A stretch of DNA of 64,000 nucleotides from JBPOFM01 sp041391925. GTDB lineage: Bacteria > Bacteroidota > Bacteroidia > Flavobacteriales > Flavobacteriaceae. A model generated the notes under the pieces. That model worked only from the letters and a program-made list of their open reading frames with translations. It ran no database searches and had not been told where the DNA came from. Both the position numbers and the translations under genes were made by a program. Location of the stretch: contig JAWKNA010000008.1 of NCBI GenBank assembly GCA_041391925.1, positions 62,001 to 126,000 of the forward strand, given 5' to 3'. Shown here piece after piece: positions 1 to 8,009 of the stretch. Each line of letters starts with the position of its first letter. Position 1 is the first letter of the stretch.

Positions 1-1432
1 TTCCACTATCATTCAAATGCAATTGAACGTTGCCACCATGTTTTTCAATTATTTTTTTGGTATAATACAACCCAATTCCAAAACCTTTGACGTCGTGTGT
101 ATTGCCTTTTGGAACGCGATAAAACTTTTCAAAAATCCTGTCTTTGTGGATATTGGAAAGCGTTTTGCCATCATCTGTAATTGACACAGTAAACGCAAAT
201 GAATTTTGTTCCACAGTAAGCGTAATGTTGTCACCGCCATATTTTACGGCATTGTCCAACACATTGTTAATGGCATTCTCAAAATGGAAGACATCCACAT
301 TTGCCAAAATTGATTCTTCTGAAGGTAAAAAAAGTATGGTTTTGTTTTTCGATTGCATTTGATGTTTTTCAACCAAGCCTTTCAATATTTCTACGATGCT
401 GGTTTTTTCTTTGTGGAGTTGCAGCGTTTCACTATCCAAAGTAGCAGTTTCCAAGAGTTTTTCGACCATTACGTTGAGTTTTGTCAATTGCTCAGTGGAC
501 ATGTCCACATAGGTTTTTGTTTTTTCTTTATTGTCAATGACGTTAAAATTCTTAATACTTTCCAAAGCGACACTAATAGTTGCAATGGGTGTTTTGAATT
601 CGTGCGTGATATTGCTAATCAAATCATTTTTTACTTCAGCCAATTGCTTTTGGTTTTGGATGATTTTTAGCAAATAAAACAAGCTTGAAATGATGGCCAA
701 AGTGAGCAACAGGGACAGCAAAATTTCAAAAATACCATTCTTGAGGATGATGTTGGTGGCATTCGCGTAATGGAGTTCCAAAGTTTCATCTTGTTTCAAA
801 AACTTGGTTTTGGCAGTCGTTTTTAAAAAATCTGGCGAGATTTTATCCTCATGACAACTATTGATTAAACTATCACTTTTAAAATGTTTCAGAGCAAAAT
901 CAATGTCCAATGTCTTACGCTTTAACTCCTTGACCACTAGTGAATCTAATCGATTCAAGTTCAAAGAATCATTTTGTATGGAAATAAATATGGCTTTGAT
1001 ACCTTTCAATAGTTTGATACTATCAGAAGCCATTTTGCCTCTCAAAACTTTTACACTACGAGCTTCTTTGTCGGGTCCTGAAAAATCAATGGCGTTTGTA
1101 GAATCAAGCAGTTGCGTAAAACCTGAAATTTTTGATTTAAAAGTAGTTTTATAATCTTTATCGAACTCGGCAATAATGGAATCTCTAGAAATTGAATCCA
1201 GTTTTGAATCAAAATTCAATGTATCCGATTTAATAATTGTCATGTGATTGTCTTCAGCCAAATCTGCGTAGTAAATTTCGACTGCATTGTCCAAGGCTAT
1301 TTGCACATCATTCACATAACGCTGTTTATTTGCCAAAAAATTGTTGTAATTCCAATAGCATTGCACCGCAATGGTCAATGCCATCGTGATGATGATGATA
1401 TACAAAATGCTATGGTATTTCCTTTCATTCAT
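1..1432 (-). CDS. Sensor histidine kinase, membrane-bound (C-terminus cut by window edge)
   Basis: The frame is open from the ATG at 1432 to the left edge (477 codons), so only a short C-terminal piece is missing. A first membrane segment lies at about residues 7-27, then a periplasmic sensor region of about 190 residues without a recognisable domain, then a second membrane segment at about 215-240. The phosphoacceptor motif NITHEFKTP places the histidine at residue 277. An N-box (NNVLDNAVKYGG) near residue 390 and the motifs IFEKFYRV and GFGIGLYYTKKI form the ATPase domain. The G1 box reads DDGKT rather than the usual DxGxG. The protein should autophosphorylate and pass phosphate to a response regulator; that gene is not in the window and may lie just beyond the left edge. 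It is divergent from the GLPGLI operon, which is a likely target. Confidence 0.9.
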   Translation of the reverse strand, partial: MNERKYHSILYIIIITMALTIAVQCYWNYNNFLANKQRYVNDVQIALDNAVEIYYADLAEDNHMTIIKSDTLNFDSKLDSISRDSIIAEFDKDYKTTFKSKISGFTQLLDSTNAIDFSGPDKEARSVKVLRGKMASDSIKLLKGIKAIFISIQNDSLNLNRLDSLVVKELKRKTLDIDFALKHFKSDSLINSCHEDKISPDFLKTTAKTKFLKQDETLELHYANATNIILKNGIFEILLSLLLTLAIISSLFYLLKIIQNQKQLAEVKNDLISNITHEFKTPIATISVALESIKNFNVIDNKEKTKTYVDMSTEQLTKLNVMVEKLLETATLDSETLQLHKEKTSIVEILKGLVEKHQMQSKNKTILFLPSEESILANVDVFHFENAINNVLDNAVKYGGDNITLTVEQNSFAFTVSITDDGKTLSNIHKDRIFEKFYRVPKGNTHDVKGFGIGLYYTKKIIEKHGGNVQLHLNDSG

Positions 1433-1472
1433 TGCTCAAATGTAAATGTTAAAAGCATTTAAAACTAATCGG

Positions 1473-1497
1473 TTAACACACGTTAACACTCATTAAC
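1473..1497. promoter_or_regulatory. Three TTAAC direct repeats, candidate response-regulator operator
   Basis: TTAACAC occurs at 1473-1479 and 1483-1489 and TTAAC at 1493-1497, exactly 10 bases apart, so all face the same side of the helix. The array lies between the divergent kinase gene and the GLPGLI operon. A near-consensus -7 element, CATATTTG, lies at 1520-1527, with no TTG at the -33 position, which would fit an activator binding just upstream. Direct repeats of this spacing are typical of OmpR-family regulators. The regulator itself is inferred. Confidence 0.45.
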
Positions 1498-1556
1498 TCA
1501 AAGATTCAAAATCACTTTCCATATTTGTAGTATTATAAATCAAAAAATAGAACAGT

Positions 1557-2375
1557 ATGACTACAATTACCAAAATCATTATTGTGGGACTGGTATTGAC
1601 TATCAACAAAGTCAATGCCCAAGAATTCCAGGGGATAGCCACTTATAAATCGCACCGCAAAGTGGATCTAAAACTAGATGGCGACGGTATAAATGATGAA
1701 CGAAAGAAACAATTGCAAGAACAGTTGAGCAAGCAATTTCAAAGGGAATACACGCTCAAATTCAATCAACAGGAATCCATTTATCGGCAAAATGAGCAAT
1801 TGGAAGCGCCATCTCCAGCTAATTCTAGCGGCATCAAAATAGTGGTTGCGCAGAGTTCAGACATTATGTACAAAAACATTAAGGAAAACAGATATACCAA
1901 CGAAACTGAGATGTTGGGCAAACAGTTTTTAATCAAGGACACGTTGACCAACCGTCAATGGAAATTGGTAAACGAGACAAAAAATATCGGTGTTTATACC
2001 TGTTATAAAGCCACATTCACCGAAGACGTAAAGACCCAAACCATAAGAGATGATGGTGAAATTGAAAGCATAACTAAAGAACGGACCACAACCGCATGGT
2101 ACACGCCTCAAATTCCCATCAGTAACGGTCCCGAAGATTTTTACGGATTACCTGGCCTTATTCTCGAAATAAACGATGGAGAGTTGACTTTGGTCTGCAC
2201 GAAAATAGTTCTCAATCCTGAAGAAAAACTGGAAATTGTTGAGCCAAAAAAGGGCAAGGAAGTCACGCAACAAGAATTTGACGACATCATGGAAAAGAAA
2301 AATAAGGAAATGATGGAAAATTTTAAATCTGAACGTGGAGAAGGTAAGCGAATGATTATGAGAATAGGCGGCTGA
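1557..2375 (+). CDS. GLPGLI family secreted protein (first copy)
   Basis: This 272-residue protein has a short N-terminal signal peptide ending near NAQ (residue 22). It carries the family hallmark as YGLPGLILEI near residue 200, preceded by AWYTPQIP. GLPGLI proteins (also called Porph_ging) are exported proteins restricted to Bacteroidetes; their biochemical role is unknown. The order of conserved blocks (FQGIATY, YTLKFN, FLIKDTL, YTCYKAT, AWYTPQIP, GLPGLIL, KEVTQQEFDDIM) is repeated in the next gene, so the two are tandem paralogues. The ATG at 1557 gives a normal signal peptide. It is the first gene of a probable operon with the following GLPGLI, beta-barrel and FGE-like genes. Confidence 0.9.
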   Translation: MTTITKIIIVGLVLTINKVNAQEFQGIATYKSHRKVDLKLDGDGINDERKKQLQEQLSKQFQREYTLKFNQQESIYRQNEQLEAPSPANSSGIKIVVAQSSDIMYKNIKENRYTNETEMLGKQFLIKDTLTNRQWKLVNETKNIGVYTCYKATFTEDVKTQTIRDDGEIESITKERTTTAWYTPQIPISNGPEDFYGLPGLILEINDGELTLVCTKIVLNPEEKLEIVEPKKGKEVTQQEFDDIMEKKNKEMMENFKSERGEGKRMIMRIGG

Positions 2376-2467
2376 TTTTAAGAGAATTTTAACTTTTAAA
2401 GGTTTAACTATTGGTTTTATCTAGAGTCTAACTAAGGATTGTTTATCTTTATCGTTATTTAGATTCT

Positions 2468-3364
2468 ATGATTATGAAATCAATTTCCATCAAATTCAGT
2501 ATTGTATTTTTCTTTATCACCAGTGCTTCGTTATTTGCCCAAAAAGACTTTCAAGGGAAAGCCTATTACGAATCCAAAACCACGGTCGATATGGACAATT
2601 GGGGAGGCAGAGGCGGCCGACAGATGACCGAAGAACAAAAAAAGATGATTGCCGAACGGATGAAAAGTATGTTTGAAAAAACCTATATCTTAACCTTCAA
2701 CCGAACGGAATCCATCTACAAGGAAGAAGAAAAACTGGAAGCACCAGGAACAGGAGGCAATCGCTGGGGAGGCATGATGAGCAGTTTTACAGGCGGTCCG
2801 CAATACAAAAATGTGAAAGATTTACAATTATTGCAAGAGCAGGAATTCTTTGGAAAACAATTTCTAATCAAAGATTCTTTACCGCCTTTAAAATGGGAAA
2901 TGGGAACTGAAACCAAACAGATTGGGCAGTATACTTGCTTCAAAGCGACTGCGATTAAGTCTGTGGATGAAATGGATTTCACAAATATGAGGCGTCGAAA
3001 CAGAGATAATGACGAGAAAAAAGAAGGAGATAAAGCAACCGATTCTACCCGTAAAGTCAACCCAATGGATGAGATAGAAGTCCCAAAAACAATTACTGTG
3101 AGCGCATGGTATACGCCCCAAATTCCAGTCAATCAAGGACCTGGCGAATATTGGGGACTTCCTGGATTGATATTGGAAGTCAATGCCAACAGGACTACCA
3201 TTTTGTGTTCAAAAATTGTATTGAATCCTGGTGAAAAAGAAGAGATTAAAGTGCCCTCAAAAGGTAAGGAAGTCACCAAACAGGAATATAACGACATCAT
3301 GAAAAAGAAAATTGAGGAAATGCAGGAAATGTATGGAGGCAGAGGTGGCCGTCAACGTTTTTAA
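2468..3364 (+). CDS. GLPGLI family secreted protein (second copy, Gly/Arg-rich)
   Basis: This 298-residue tandem paralogue of the preceding gene has a signal peptide ending at SLFAQ. It keeps AWYTPQIP and WGLPGLILEV in its C-terminal third. It differs by added low-complexity stretches: GGRGGRQ occurs once near residue 43 and again at the extreme C-terminus (GGRGGRQRF). There is also a charged insert near residues 175-200 (RRRNRDNDEKKEGD). The function of the family is unknown. It starts 92 bases after the first copy and ends 30 bases before the beta-barrel gene, so co-transcription is likely. Confidence 0.9.
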   Translation: MIMKSISIKFSIVFFFITSASLFAQKDFQGKAYYESKTTVDMDNWGGRGGRQMTEEQKKMIAERMKSMFEKTYILTFNRTESIYKEEEKLEAPGTGGNRWGGMMSSFTGGPQYKNVKDLQLLQEQEFFGKQFLIKDSLPPLKWEMGTETKQIGQYTCFKATAIKSVDEMDFTNMRRRNRDNDEKKEGDKATDSTRKVNPMDEIEVPKTITVSAWYTPQIPVNQGPGEYWGLPGLILEVNANRTTILCSKIVLNPGEKEEIKVPSKGKEVTKQEYNDIMKKKIEEMQEMYGGRGGRQRF

Positions 3365-3394
3365 TCTTCAATTTTAAAACATCAAAATCCATCA

Positions 3395-6100
3395 ATGAAA
3401 AAGCTAATCATAATCCTGCTACTTTTTGTAGCCCATCATTCATTTGCCCAAATTAAACTCGAAGGGGTTGTCAAAGACAGCATTGGGACACCATTGGAAT
3501 TGGCAAATGTTATCGCCATCAATCAAAATTCCAACCAACTGGAATCTTATGCCATTACCAACGAGCAAGGTGTTTACAAACTCAATTTGGGTAAGAACGC
3601 CACGTTTAAAATCCAAGTCAGTTATATTGGCATGAAAACATCTGAAGCTTTGATTTCTACAAAAGAAGCGGATATAAGCCAAAATTTTACCCTTTTATAT
3701 GACAATACTCTTGATGAAGTTGAACTGACCTATGAAATGCCGGTAACAATTAAAGGTGATACCATCACTTATAATGCAGATTCTTTCAACAAAGGAACCG
3801 AACGAAAGCTTGGAGATGTACTGAAAAACCTTCCTGGAGTTGAAGTGAACGATGAAGGCGAAATAGAAGTTGAGGGCAAGACGGTTTCTAAAGTGATGAT
3901 TGACGGCAAGGATTTTTTCGATGGTGATTCTAAATTGGCGACCAAAAATATCCCCTCCAATGCCGTTGACAAAGTTCAGGTTTTGAAAAATTATGCCGAA
4001 GTCGGGCAATTGAGCGGCGTTACAAACAATCAGGATAATATTGCCATCAACCTGAAACTCAAAAAAGGAAAGGAAGCTTTTTGGTTTGGAGATGTGACTG
4101 CTGGCTCAGGAATTGCAGATAAAGACGGTTTATATTTGTTTCAGCCCAAATTGTTTTATTACAGTCCAAAATTGAGCGTCAATTTTATTGGCGACCTCAA
4201 CAACATTGGTGAGGTAGCTTTTTCCCGTCGTGATTTTTTCAATTTTGGTGGAGGCTTTAGAGCTCCTAGTCGTCAGAGTGGGACCAATATTGATTTGGGA
4301 GACAACAGTCTTGGCTTTTTATCCATGCAGAACAATCGAGCGAAAGATATCAATTCAAAATTGGGTGCCGCCAATTTTAGCTATTCGCCTACTAAAAACT
4401 TGGATTTGAGCGGTTTCGCAATTTTTTCGAGTAGTAGAGTGGAGTTGCAGGAAAACAATTCTGTTGAATATACCAATATTGAGCTGGGCATTCCAGACGA
4501 AGAGACTCAAAGCAATACGTATCAAAAAAGTGATTTGGGAACCATGAAACTGAGCGCCAAATATAAACCAAATGTTAACAATCAATTGGATTATGAAGTG
4601 CTTGGTCGTTTGACCAAGGAATCCCAAGAGCAAAATTTCTTCTCTTCGGTGATTGGAAACATCGACCAATTGGACGACACCAACCCGTATCGATTTAGTC
4701 AAAATCTCAACTATTATTACACGCTCAACGATACCAATATCTTTGCATTGGAAGCACAACATGTTTTACAGGACGAAGACCCCTTTTACAATGCTATTCT
4801 AGAAGACAAGGAAAATTATGAAAACACCGCAGAAAGCCTTGGTTTGGATGATACACAATTGACCTATAACATTGCGCAAGATAAGAGAGTAAAATCGAAT
4901 CAATTGGACGCCAAATTAGATTATTGGAACATTTTGAATGCCAAGAGTAATATCAATCTGACACTTGGAACCATTTTGAGCAACCAGAAATTCAACAGTG
5001 AGATTTTTCAATATTTGGATGATGGTTCGGTTTTTAATCCTACACCAACTTTAAATAATGGTTTGGACACTAACGACACCGATTATAATTTTAGCGATGT
5101 ATATGCAGGGCTTCATTATCAGTTTAAAACAGGTATTTTTACCATAACTCCTGGTGTTTCGGCACATGCTTACAATACAAAGAACACGCAATTTGGCGAC
5201 ACCTATTCTGACAATTTTGTGAGACTTTTGCCCGATTTTGACATGCGGATTCAGTTGAAGAAAAGCGAAAATATCAATCTGAACTACCGAATGCAGACGC
5301 AATTTACGGATGTTAGTAATTTAGCAAGAGGCTTGGTCTTGAACGGTTACAATTCTCTTTTTTCGGGCAATGAAGCTTTGGATAATGCTGTGTCGCACAA
5401 TGTTAATCTATCCTATTTCAGTTTCAATATGTTTAACTATACCAATGTTTTTGGAAGCATAAATTATAGCAAACGGATTGACCAAATTCGAAACTTGACC
5501 AATTTTGAAAGTGTTATTCGTATCAACTCGCCATTCAATTCTGGTTTTGCAGACGAAAAATTATCCGCTTTCGGAAATTTTCAAAAACGTTTTGGCAAGT
5601 TGCAGGCAACATTGGGCGGTAATTTTACCTATTCCAAGTTCAATCAAATTGTCCAAGGAGATACGTCCGTAAACGAAAACTATTCTCATAATTACAATGC
5701 TCGACTGCGAACCAATTTTAAAACGGCTCCAAATGTGGAATTGAGTTATCGCTATGGTATTTCGGACAACGATCAAGGCTCATCCCGCAACAAATTTTAC
5801 ACCAGTGCTCCTTCAATTGATTTTGATGCCTTATTTTTGAAAAGCTTTACCTTCAGGACCGATTATGAGTATACTAACTTTAGTGATGAAGATGGCACCA
5901 TCAACAGTTTTGAGTTTTGGAATGCCTCCTTATCCTATAGAAAAAACAAAGATGCCAAATTGGAATATGAAATTAAAGCAACCAATTTATTGGATACAAA
6001 ATCGCAATCTCAAAGCAATACCAGCAATATATCCGTAAGTTCTACGGAATATTTTATTCAACCACGTTTTGTGACATTTCGATTGATTTATTCATTATAG
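3395..6100 (+). CDS. Outer-membrane beta-barrel protein with carboxypeptidase-like regulatory domain (TonB-dependent receptor-like)
   Basis: The 901-residue product has a signal peptide ending at HHSFAQ. A carboxypeptidase-regulatory-like beta-sandwich follows at about residues 22-100 (LEGVVKDSIGTPLELANV). A plug-like region at about 115-215 contains LGDVLKNLPGVEVNDEG and VMIDGKDFF. The remaining 680 residues have the alternating pattern of an outer-membrane barrel. This architecture matches the outer-membrane beta-barrel family 3 / TonB-receptor-like proteins of Bacteroidetes; an obvious TonB box was not identified. It probably acts at the outer membrane in uptake or surface assembly. It lies between the GLPGLI pair and the FGE-like lipoprotein, with only 12 bases to the latter. 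GLPGLI genes next to such barrels are a recurrent arrangement in flavobacteria. Confidence 0.88.
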   Translation: MKKLIIILLLFVAHHSFAQIKLEGVVKDSIGTPLELANVIAINQNSNQLESYAITNEQGVYKLNLGKNATFKIQVSYIGMKTSEALISTKEADISQNFTLLYDNTLDEVELTYEMPVTIKGDTITYNADSFNKGTERKLGDVLKNLPGVEVNDEGEIEVEGKTVSKVMIDGKDFFDGDSKLATKNIPSNAVDKVQVLKNYAEVGQLSGVTNNQDNIAINLKLKKGKEAFWFGDVTAGSGIADKDGLYLFQPKLFYYSPKLSVNFIGDLNNIGEVAFSRRDFFNFGGGFRAPSRQSGTNIDLGDNSLGFLSMQNNRAKDINSKLGAANFSYSPTKNLDLSGFAIFSSSRVELQENNSVEYTNIELGIPDEETQSNTYQKSDLGTMKLSAKYKPNVNNQLDYEVLGRLTKESQEQNFFSSVIGNIDQLDDTNPYRFSQNLNYYYTLNDTNIFALEAQHVLQDEDPFYNAILEDKENYENTAESLGLDDTQLTYNIAQDKRVKSNQLDAKLDYWNILNAKSNINLTLGTILSNQKFNSEIFQYLDDGSVFNPTPTLNNGLDTNDTDYNFSDVYAGLHYQFKTGIFTITPGVSAHAYNTKNTQFGDTYSDNFVRLLPDFDMRIQLKKSENINLNYRMQTQFTDVSNLARGLVLNGYNSLFSGNEALDNAVSHNVNLSYFSFNMFNYTNVFGSINYSKRIDQIRNLTNFESVIRINSPFNSGFADEKLSAFGNFQKRFGKLQATLGGNFTYSKFNQIVQGDTSVNENYSHNYNARLRTNFKTAPNVELSYRYGISDNDQGSSRNKFYTSAPSIDFDALFLKSFTFRTDYEYTNFSDEDGTINSFEFWNASLSYRKNKDAKLEYEIKATNLLDTKSQSQSNTSNISVSSTEYFIQPRFVTFRLIYSL

Positions 6101-6112
6101 GAGAATTTAAAT

Positions 6113-7222
6113 ATGACCAGACATCTAATTAAAAGAAAATTCACAGTCATTAGTTTATTGGTCATCATTTCTGCTTGCAAAAACAATTCAAATTCTGATA
6201 CAAAAGACGATATCAAACCTTTAGAAACAAAAACAATTTTAAACGAGCAGCCAAAAGAAATACAAACACCTCAAGGGATGGTATGGGTTGAGGGCAAAAC
6301 ATTTACTCAAGGCGCAAAACCAAATGACCCTATGGCAATGCATCGCGAAATGCCAGCCCATAAAGTATCGGTTGATGGATTCTTCATCGATATTACGGAA
6401 GTCACCAATGCTCAGTTTAAATCATTTGTTGAAGCCACAGGATATGTTACCGTTGCAGAACGCCCTATCAATTGGGATGAGATGAAAATGGAGCTTCCTA
6501 AAGGTACTCCAAAACCTCACGACAGTCTTTTAGAACCTGGCAGTTTGATATTCAACAAGACGATTAGAGCAGTTGCTACTATGGATAATTATACACAGTG
6601 GTGGACATGGAAAATTGGTGCCAATTGGAAGCATCCAGAAGGACCAAAAAGCTCAATCGTAGGCAAAGACAATTTTCCAGTGGTGCACATTGCATATGAG
6701 GATGCAGTGGCGTATTGCAAATGGGCAAATAGACGTTTGCCTACAGAAGCCGAATGGGAATCTGCTGCCGAAGGACATCTGACAGATGCCATTTACACCT
6801 GGGGAGATGATGCTTCCAAACTTGATAAAAATGCCAACACTTGGCAAGGCGTTTTTCCTATAAAAAATGAAAGCGTGGATGGTTTTGAATTCATTGCGCC
6901 TACTAAATCCTATCCTCCAAACAGTATCGGTGTTTATGATATGCTGGGAAATGTTTGGGAGTTGACAAACGATTTTTTTAATGTGAATTATTATAGTCAA
7001 ATAGAGCCTTCCAGCCCCTTAATCAATCCAAAAGGCGCCAATGAAGCCTACAATCCGGACAATCCCTATCAAGAAGAACACATTATGAAAGGTGGATCCT
7101 TTTTATGCCATGCCTCCTATTGTGCAAGTTTCCGAATTTCGGCACGAATGCCCATGAGTTCAGATTCTGGTTCGGACCATGTTGGCTTTAGAACAGTTGC
7201 TACGGTTGAGATGTTGAGATGA
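6113..7222 (+). CDS. Formylglycine-generating enzyme (FGE/SUMF1) family lipoprotein with catalytic cysteine pair
   Basis: This 369-residue protein begins with a lipoprotein signal (LLVIISAC, lipid-modified Cys near residue 22), so it should be anchored in the envelope. The rest is a full FGE-sulfatase domain: PVVHIAYEDAVAYCKWA, RLPTEAEWESAAEG, LGNVWELTNDFF and a C-terminal DSGSDHVGFRTV. The segment GGSFLCHASYC carries cysteines at residues 332 and 337, the same five-residue spacing as the catalytic pair Cys336/Cys341 of human FGE. Many Bacteroidetes paralogues (such as gliding lipoproteins GldJ/GldK) share the fold but lack these cysteines. The known reaction oxidises a sulfatase active-site cysteine to formylglycine, but no sulfatase is visible here, so the substrate is open. 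The start is preceded by AGGAGA. Confidence 0.85.
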   Translation: MTRHLIKRKFTVISLLVIISACKNNSNSDTKDDIKPLETKTILNEQPKEIQTPQGMVWVEGKTFTQGAKPNDPMAMHREMPAHKVSVDGFFIDITEVTNAQFKSFVEATGYVTVAERPINWDEMKMELPKGTPKPHDSLLEPGSLIFNKTIRAVATMDNYTQWWTWKIGANWKHPEGPKSSIVGKDNFPVVHIAYEDAVAYCKWANRRLPTEAEWESAAEGHLTDAIYTWGDDASKLDKNANTWQGVFPIKNESVDGFEFIAPTKSYPPNSIGVYDMLGNVWELTNDFFNVNYYSQIEPSSPLINPKGANEAYNPDNPYQEEHIMKGGSFLCHASYCASFRISARMPMSSDSGSDHVGFRTVATVEMLR

Positions 7223-7230
7223 TTTTAGAA

Positions 7231-7266
7231 AAAGGCCTGAAGATAAATTCAGGCTTTCTGTTTTTA
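7231..7266 (+). terminator. Rho-independent terminator after the FGE-like gene
   Basis: Stem GCCTGAA (7235-7241) pairs with TTCAGGC (7248-7254) across a six-base loop and is followed by TTTCTGTTTTT. It lies 12 bases past the FGE-like stop and should end the GLPGLI operon. Confidence 0.8.
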
Positions 7267-7281
7267 TAGTTTTATTTTGAA

Positions 7282-7611
7282 TTAAGATTGATCATCCACA
7301 GATGCATCAGGCGCATTCTTTTTTACAGATGCCACACCATTTTCCATAGCTGATGCTGAAGAATACATTTCACTGTTTCCAATAACCTGACCATTTGTTG
7401 AAGTCAAATTGAAGTAAGGACTGCCGTCTTTTGCAGTTTTTCTATCATATCTGTCATTATCCTGTGAATTTTTTCTAACAGAATCAATACCATTTGTACA
7501 TCCAGATTTTGATTCATATCCTTGGCTACTTAAAATAACTTGTCCGTTGCCTGCTTTAAGATTAAATCGATACTTTCCTGCTTTGTCTTTAGTAATTTCG
7601 AATTTTCCCAT
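7282..7611 (-). CDS. YegP family protein (DUF1508, two tandem repeats)
   Basis: The 109-residue product contains two copies of the DUF1508 unit. The first has GKYRFNLKAGNGQVILSSQGY (residues 12-32) and the second has SPYFNLTSTNGQVIGNSEMY, each followed by a Val-Lys-Lys/Arg-Lys-Asn segment. This is the YegP/UPF0339 organisation, a small cytoplasmic protein family without an established biochemical role. No signal peptide is present. It stands alone, convergent with the FGE-like operon and preceded by the tRNA-Leu terminator. Confidence 0.88.
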   Translation of the reverse strand: MGKFEITKDKAGKYRFNLKAGNGQVILSSQGYESKSGCTNGIDSVRKNSQDNDRYDRKTAKDGSPYFNLTSTNGQVIGNSEMYSSASAMENGVASVKKNAPDASVDDQS

Positions 7612-7650
7612 TTTGCTTTAAATTTATTATTGATTCCTTAAAAATAAGAA

Positions 7651-7687
7651 AAAAACAAAAAAAGCCTCACATTTCTGTAAGGCTTTT
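7651..7687 (-). terminator. Terminator downstream of tRNA-Leu
   Basis: On the minus strand AAAAGCCT and AGGCTTTT (7680-7687 and 7660-7667) form a stem with a 12-base loop, followed by a run of T. It lies immediately 3' of tRNA-Leu. Confidence 0.7.
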
Positions 7688-7688
7688 G

Positions 7689-7773
7689 TACTCAAGGCGG
7701 GACTTGAACCCGCACGCCCAAAACGGGCACAGGATTTTAAGTCCGGCGTGTCTACCAATTCCACCACTTGAGC
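7689..7773 (-). tRNA. tRNA-Leu (anticodon TAA)
   Basis: The 85-base cloverleaf has acceptor arm GCTCAAG paired to CTTGAGT with discriminator A. Its D-loop contains TTGGTAGAC, and the anticodon loop CTTAAAA gives anticodon TAA. A long variable arm (TGCCCGTTTTGGGCG), as expected for class II tRNA-Leu, and the T-loop GGTTCAAGTCC are present. The 3' CCA is not encoded. Confidence 0.95.
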
Positions 7774-7799
7774 GTGATTACATCACTTGGACTTTAAAC

Positions 7800-7824
7800 T
7801 AAAAATGCCGATTTGTGCCGGCAT
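7800..7824 (-). terminator. Small hairpin terminator between the two tRNA genes
   Basis: On the minus strand ATGCCG (7824-7819) pairs with CGGCAT (7810-7805) and is followed by TTTTTAG. It lies 9 bases 3' of tRNA-Gly and before tRNA-Leu; it may be a terminator or a processing hairpin. Confidence 0.5.
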
Positions 7825-7832
7825 CTTTATGG

Positions 7833-7905
7833 AGCGAAAAACGGGATTCGAACCCGCGACCTCCACCTTGGCAAGGTGGCGCTCTACCAACTGAGCTATT
7901 TTCGC
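7833..7905 (-). tRNA. tRNA-Gly (anticodon GCC)
   Basis: The 73-base cloverleaf has acceptor GCGAAAA/TTTTCGC with discriminator T. The D-arm is AGCTCAGTTGGTAGAGC and the anticodon loop TTGCCAA gives GCC. The T-arm contains GGGTTCGAATCCC. CCA is not encoded. Confidence 0.95.
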
Positions 7906-7925
7906 GTTATCTACTAAAGAACGTT

Positions 7926-7943
7926 TCCCGATAGCTATCGGGA
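7926..7943. repeat. 18-base perfect palindrome TCCCGATAGCTATCGGGA
   Basis: The sequence is a perfect self-complement without a loop, in the gap between the 5' end of tRNA-Gly and the 3' end of mutS. It has no T-run, so it is not a usual terminator. It looks like a dispersed palindromic element; I saw no second copy in this window. Confidence 0.6.
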
Positions 7944-8009
7944 TTGCGAGGGCAAATTTAATACAATTCCATTAATTGCAAAGTGTTTTTTCCAAAAAAA
8001 TGGAATTTT

